A stretch of 64,000 bases of DNA, taken from positions 47,203,196-47,267,195 of the forward strand of contig OY978525.1 of the NCBI GenBank assembly GCA_963854835.1. Reading direction: 5' to 3'. Shown here piece after piece: positions 59,014 to 64,000 of the stretch. A model generated the notes under the pieces. It was not told the origin of the DNA. It ran no database searches and was given only the letters and a program-made list of their open reading frames with translations. Made by a program: the position numbers and the translations under genes. Position 1 is the stretch's first letter. Each line of letters starts with the position of its first letter. The stretch comes from Megamerina dolium (lineage: Eukaryota; Arthropoda; Insecta; Diptera; Megamerinidae).

Positions 59014-59809
59014 TTAAGGACACGGGGTTGCCTTTGAGACAAGATTTACCAATAGGTTTGTTATGGTTGTTATTTGGGACATAACATCTCTCAACAACTT
59101 CATCATATCACTTAACGTATTGTTGTTGTTGTGGGAGATTTGATTTGTCTGACTGCTGACTACTTGAGCATACGATGGCTGTTGTGGATGTAAGTTCAAT
59201 TGCGCTTGTTGGTGTTGATGGTTACTTGTAGTATTTTTGACAGCCAGAGAAGGTTGTCAAATGCTTTATACTGGGAACGTGGTAGATTGAAGTTTTTTAT
59301 AAATGAAACATTCCTTATAGGTCGCTGGTGATACTCTTCGCACAACGCACTTTTGACGACTTTTGAACTTGTCTTACTTTCACACTCTGCGGATATATGC
59401 TTGCCTGCGCATTTAATACATTTGGGCTGTTTTCGACAACTTGATTTTGTAAGGCCGTAGTCTTGACATATGGAACACTGTGGGAGATCTCGTTTTGGTT
59501 TGGGCGAGTTCAAAAACAATACGAATGTGAAGTAATCTCTTTATATATCAACAACAAACATTGGAAGCGCCCTCTTTTTTTGGTAGTGTTTCATGTTCCA
59601 AACATTAGTAACGGTGTGGCCATACTTTTTCAGAGCCAATTGAATTTCTTCCGGTACAACTGACGGATGCATGTTTCCAAGAATAACTTTGAAGTATCTT
59701 TCATTTTTTGGCTTATAAGTGAAAAACAGCATTCTTGCTTTGAAGTAATTTTTCTATATTAGAAAATGATTCGAGATTTTTCGGTTGAATTTTGATTCGA
59801 TTCTATGTT
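59014..59809 (-). pseudogene. Block B copy of Jockey ORF1, truncated
   Basis: Counterpart of 28909-29699 with the same zinc-knuckle changes. The N-terminal part is lost in the 953-bp deletion; small indels near 59729 also differ from A. Confidence 0.82.
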
Positions 59810-60770
59810 CTGCTGTAGAGCTATCTCCTCTATAAGAGATTTACTATAAAATATATGTTCGAGTTAACCAAGACAGCCTATTGCATTCATTTACCTACCT
59901 TATATATACAGCAGATATGCCAATATTTTGCAACACTTGCAGACATTTGCAGATGATACCGCTATCTTAAGCATGTATTCGAATCTGATGTCAGCTGCGA
60001 CAAATTTTCAAAATGGACTTGATATCTTGATTCCAGGCTTTCAACCTGGAATATTAAGGTCAACAAAACGAAATATGTTCATGTAATATTTGCACTTAAA
60101 TAGGGTACCTGTCGACCAGAGACTTACATGGAGTATGCACATTGAATGCAAAAAAGTTCAAATGAAATTAAATTCAGAATGCTGCAATGCATGATGAATC
60201 CTTATTCAACATTAAATCTCAATAATAAAGTTTCATTATGCAAATCAATAATAATGCCAAAATGCGCCGGTGTCATAACAGTCTAATGTCAAGAGCCTCA
60301 AAAACTATAAGTAGTTAGAGTGATCACAAAAGCTCCATGGTAAGTTAAATATTCCAATATCCACCGAGATTTAAATATGCTTACAGTCAAGGAAGAAATA
60401 TTTAGAAAATCATACCAACCGTATATTATAACCGTATGTTAATTTTCGACAGAGGATACTCTCGTCTAAAAAAGCTGAAAGATATAAATCAACTATGTTA
60501 GGCAAACAATATTATTTTTCATATAAATAAATATTGTGAGCATTGGCTCAGATTTTTATAAGAAATTAGTATTAAGATTTTACCACGTATAATTAGATTC
60601 TTTTAACTAACAACGTGTCATTAACTGAGCAACACAAAGCCAGAGGGCAGAGTAATATCTTGCACCTCTTGACGATTGCACGTTATAAAGTAGGCTCTGT
60701 TCCTCGAATGCACAGCGAAAGCTTACTAATAATATAGTTATAAAGTTATAAGTTATAACTAACCAAGTTC
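59810..60770 (+). pseudogene. Block B plus-strand Jockey RT, truncated
   Basis: Counterpart of A 30653-31600. It keeps the LQTFADDTAIL region (about 59943-59970) but lacks the upstream RT motifs because of the deletion. Confidence 0.7.
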
Positions 60771-62823
60771 GTTGATGTCAGACCTTATCCAAACAGTATG
60801 GCGTGCGTTTGCGTTGCCTCCAAGGATAAGTCCACGCTTCGATGTTTCGCTGACCACCACCAGCTCTTTTACCGGCTGTGACGGTTGTGGTCCTGGATAA
60901 ACAAAACAGTATTAAGGATGCAATTAACTGTTCTTGTCCGTATGCCAGCTGATCGTCGTCATGTCTCCGTTGCTGTGATGGATCAAGAAAACATTTATAT
61001 GTGATTCAGCAATTATACTAGCCCTAATTTTACCTGAACTTCATTTTTCACTGAAATGGTGAAATGAACAATCGCGATCGGTTAAAAATCTTTTTTGAAA
61101 ATGAGATACTGATTGAGTTTTTCAATGAAGCCCCGAAAAAATATGAAGCGATGCTGGCAGTGGTGATCAAACGTTCGTAATTTTAATGAACGTTGGTGAA
61201 CGTTCGTAAATTATTGCAAATGCTTTCGTTCGTATCGTAACTTTCTCACTGGCTACAAAGCTCAATTTTGAGCAGTGATTAGTTGTGAGAAATATCGTAT
61301 TTTGATCGTTCTCCGCACCCTCATGTTCTCATGTTAAGTATTTTTGGCGAATGGACCTCTTTCTGATCGTTCTTCATTTGTAATTGTAAAAAGTGCCTCA
61401 AAAATAGCTACAACCCCCATTAATGGAGAAATAGGCGCTCAAACAAGTAAAAATTCATATATGTTATCTTAAACATATAGCAATGACTAGTTCTCAGCTT
61501 AAACTTTTACAAATCTGGATGAAATAAGATGAAAATGAAAAATTATTAGTTTTGCTCTCTCACTGAAAAATTAATATCTTCGATTTTTCAAATTAGTGGC
61601 TTATTTTTATTGGCAAAGAACCAGCTTTATGTGAAAAAGGACATATCTTTGCGGGCTAATATTTCTATGCCGGTATTAAAAAAATATTTTACCTAAAAAA
61701 ATTGAAGGTTTATTAAAAATTTTACGGTCGCTAGCATCTAAGTTTCTGAACCGATTTCGAAACTGCCTAAGAAGGAGTCTTACAAGAGTTAATTATCTTC
61801 CATTTGCATGGTCACTTTTTCAAATCGGACTATCTGTAGACGAGTTCTGCTCAATTTGACTAAAATACATCCGAAAATTGGAAAAGTTATTTTTTTTTAA
61901 ATTATTATCTTTGTTATGTGATATTCGTGTTTAGAAGGCGTCCATTGGAAAATTATATTTAGATCTTCTAAGCACGTTCAAATATTTGTAAATCGTGTTA
62001 CGGATACAAGTACTTATTACTTTCCTCAGAGTCTGATTATTTTTATTTTCGGGAAAAATTAAATAAAAATGAAAATTGGAAGTTTTGCTATTTTTATAGT
62101 GAATGTTTATAAATAAATTGAATATACAAAATTTGAACATCAAAAAATTAAATAAAAGTGAATTATTGAACATGAGACGATATATCAAAATCGTAATTGC
62201 AAGACAAATCTAAGAAACATATATGAACACGAAAAATAAAATATTTTGTTGTGTGTTATGTGACTTCCTTCAGTTTGGTGTCTTTGCCAGCTTTTCCATA
62301 CGAATTCATTACAATTGGATTTTAGTATTTCTGCTGAAATAAGTATGTGAAGGCGATCTACCTGCTACAGGTATATTTGCTTCATTCGCACTCTATAATA
62401 TTGGTCGTACTCACGATGACAAAAGGTATGAAATGAAAACAAACCAAATAACGAGTAGATTCATTTAGATTATTTTCTAAAACGGAAACCTCAACAATAA
62501 GAAAAGAATTAATGAAAGTTATATTAAAATACTTATTTATTTTATTAAAATTTTTCATAAAAACATCGGTTAATAAAAACAAAGAAATCACATAAAATAA
62601 ATAGCAAAATCTGCATATAATATGCCCACGCTATTATCCACGCTGCCATACAAAATTCAATTGAGTTAGCTATATTAAATTGCTCTCTTTAATATCTATG
62701 CGCACTGCAACTCTGTAAAGGTCTTAATATTATAATCAGCGAAGAACTCCCAAAATCAAAGTAGGACTCTCTATTCTTCTATTTGATTTTATCAAACCAT
62801 CGCCAGCAAAACATAATCAATAC
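60771..62823. other. Block B: no recognisable gene
   Basis: Counterpart of 31601-33654; same absence of coding signals. Confidence 0.5.
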
Positions 62824-63179
62824 TAGCTTCGTACGCGTACTTTACTAGTAAAATTTCTCTATCAACACAAATCAAGAGCGTAAGAAAATTCTTTTTTAAA
62901 AAGGAGAAAAAAGTAAAAAAGTACGCGAACGGAAATTTTGTATAATATTTACTAATAATTTCCAAACTCCTTCAGTTCTGTCAGTAAGAACAGCTATTTT
63001 TTCTATGTTACAAACTCTTACTAGTAGAAATATTACTAGTAAAAATTTGCAAGAATTATCACAGAGAGGAAATAATTTGCTCTCTTAATTTACCCTCTTT
63101 TACTGGTTTGTGACGTCCAGTAAGAAATAGTAAAATTTGTAATAATTTGTAAAAACTATTACGTACGCGAACGGACCTA
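62824..63179. mobile_element. MITE-like repeat, block B copy
   Basis: Counterpart of 33655-34010 at an offset of 29169 bp, with the same inverted ends and flanking TACTA. Confidence 0.5.
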
Positions 63180-63889
63180 CTAACTGCATTCTTTTGCAAG
63201 CGTGTTGCAAAAGAGCTTTCCGACACGCTTATAATTTCCATTTAGTTACGTAACATTTCTGGTGTCAGCAGCAAAATATACGGTTTATTTCGAAATGTGT
63301 AAACGAAATAAAAACAAAAATAAGCAGTTTTGTGGAATCATTGTTAAATAAATAAATTTATTTTAAAAGAATTTGACATGCAATTTCTTCATTTTGCTTC
63401 GTTTGGTTTATGTTTACAATAATATTACGTTTAAGCTGTGTGCTGTAGAAAACAAATTGCACTTGAACAAAATATTATTTGTATTTTCGTTTACTTTACT
63501 TTACTTTACTAAGGAAACTCGCTGTTGAAAATAACTAAGGTTGAAACTGTACTGGTTTAGACTGTATTATGACATTTGACGAAAAGAAATATATGGGCAT
63601 ATGTTTATTTCGTTAGAACATTTTAAATTGAAATGAATGGAATTAAAATTGGATTAAAAAAAACATTTGTTTAATTACAATATAATTTTACTAATATAAT
63701 GTGTTGTGTTGATTGTACTGAATTCAGTAATGGAGGCAAATACAATACAATAAACTGCATAGGCCAGTAAAACATTCGAAATTTTCTTATTTCTCATTTT
63801 GATTTTTTTTTTATGAATTTTTTCACCGTAATTGTCAAAAATGATTTTTGCTCTGCTATCATGTGATGTTGCCAAAACACGATAGAAGT
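63180..63889. other. Block B: unassigned right portion
   Basis: Counterpart of 34011-34720. Nothing further seen. Confidence 0.5.
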
Positions 63890-64000
63890 TAAAGTGGCAA
63901 GTACATTAAAGAGTGATTGTAAGTAAAAGTAATGATGAAATAAATTGTTGTTGGGCAAGAAAACTTTTTTAGTGAATTACGTACGGAACTCCAAGAAAGT
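63890..64000 (+). repeat. Gypsy LTR end fragment at window edge
   Basis: Matches A 34721-34831 and, more distantly, the 12005-12561 LTR. In A the Gypsy gag pieces follow directly, so the same may continue beyond the window. Confidence 0.75.

Larger units (their letters stand above)
48243..64000 (+). repeat. Large direct duplication, block B (runs off the window)
   Basis: Near-identical to 23848-34831 but with differences: a 5.6-kb LOA insertion at 50859-56481; a 953-bp deletion (A 29700-30652 missing at 59809/59810); about 100 bp near 57285-57380 that A lacks; and losses of roughly 25 bp near 50672 and 56728. The Transib frame runs continuously across the left boundary in B but not in A, so B keeps the older arrangement there and A has a breakpoint. 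Only the first 110 bp of the Gypsy LTR end lie within the window at the right. Confidence 0.95.

Overview
The window looks like transposon-dense, gene-poor DNA from an insect, most likely a higher fly. It is AT-rich and carries Jockey, RTE and LOA-type LINEs, BEL/Pao and Gypsy LTR elements, hAT, Tc1/mariner and Transib DNA transposons, and a tRNA-derived SINE. A tephritid-like fly is plausible but is only an inference from the overall TE mix. I could not support any host protein gene, rRNA or true tRNA gene. Nested and broken elements plus a large direct duplication suggest heterochromatin or another low-recombination region.

Layout, 1-23.85 kb: a perfect 21-bp hairpin; a broken Jockey LINE (minus); a degenerate Gypsy pol (minus); an internally deleted mariner cut by a BEL/Pao element; a second, larger Gypsy copy (minus) with LTR, a Gag with a SAP-like domain, and pol; a complete but dead hAT (13310-16070) with an 8-bp target duplication; 3 kb without identifiable genes; an intact Tc1/mariner-superfamily element (19075-20350) with a 365-codon open transposase; then Gypsy integrase/RT remnants interrupted by a young 5'-truncated RTE.

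Layout, 23.85-48.24 kb: block A of a large direct duplication (about 11 kb, remnants of LINEs in both orientations, a SINE and a MITE-like repeat), then Gypsy gag and integrase pieces, two LINE fragments, a SINE, a full-length but dead RTE (41462-44625), a full-length SINE (44841-45204), BEL and LINE scraps, and a Transib (RAG1-like) transposase remnant.

Layout, 48.24-64 kb: block B of the duplication, which runs off the window end. It differs from A by a 5.6-kb LOA-type LINE insertion with a 14-bp target duplication (A holds the matching empty site), a 953-bp deletion and several small indels.

Functionally this is a record of sequential mobile-element invasions. The only element that looks intact is the Tc1/mariner-superfamily copy. 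The SINE and the RTE share a short 3' end (GCCACATA just before a simple-repeat tail), which suggests the RTE machinery could have moved the SINE.
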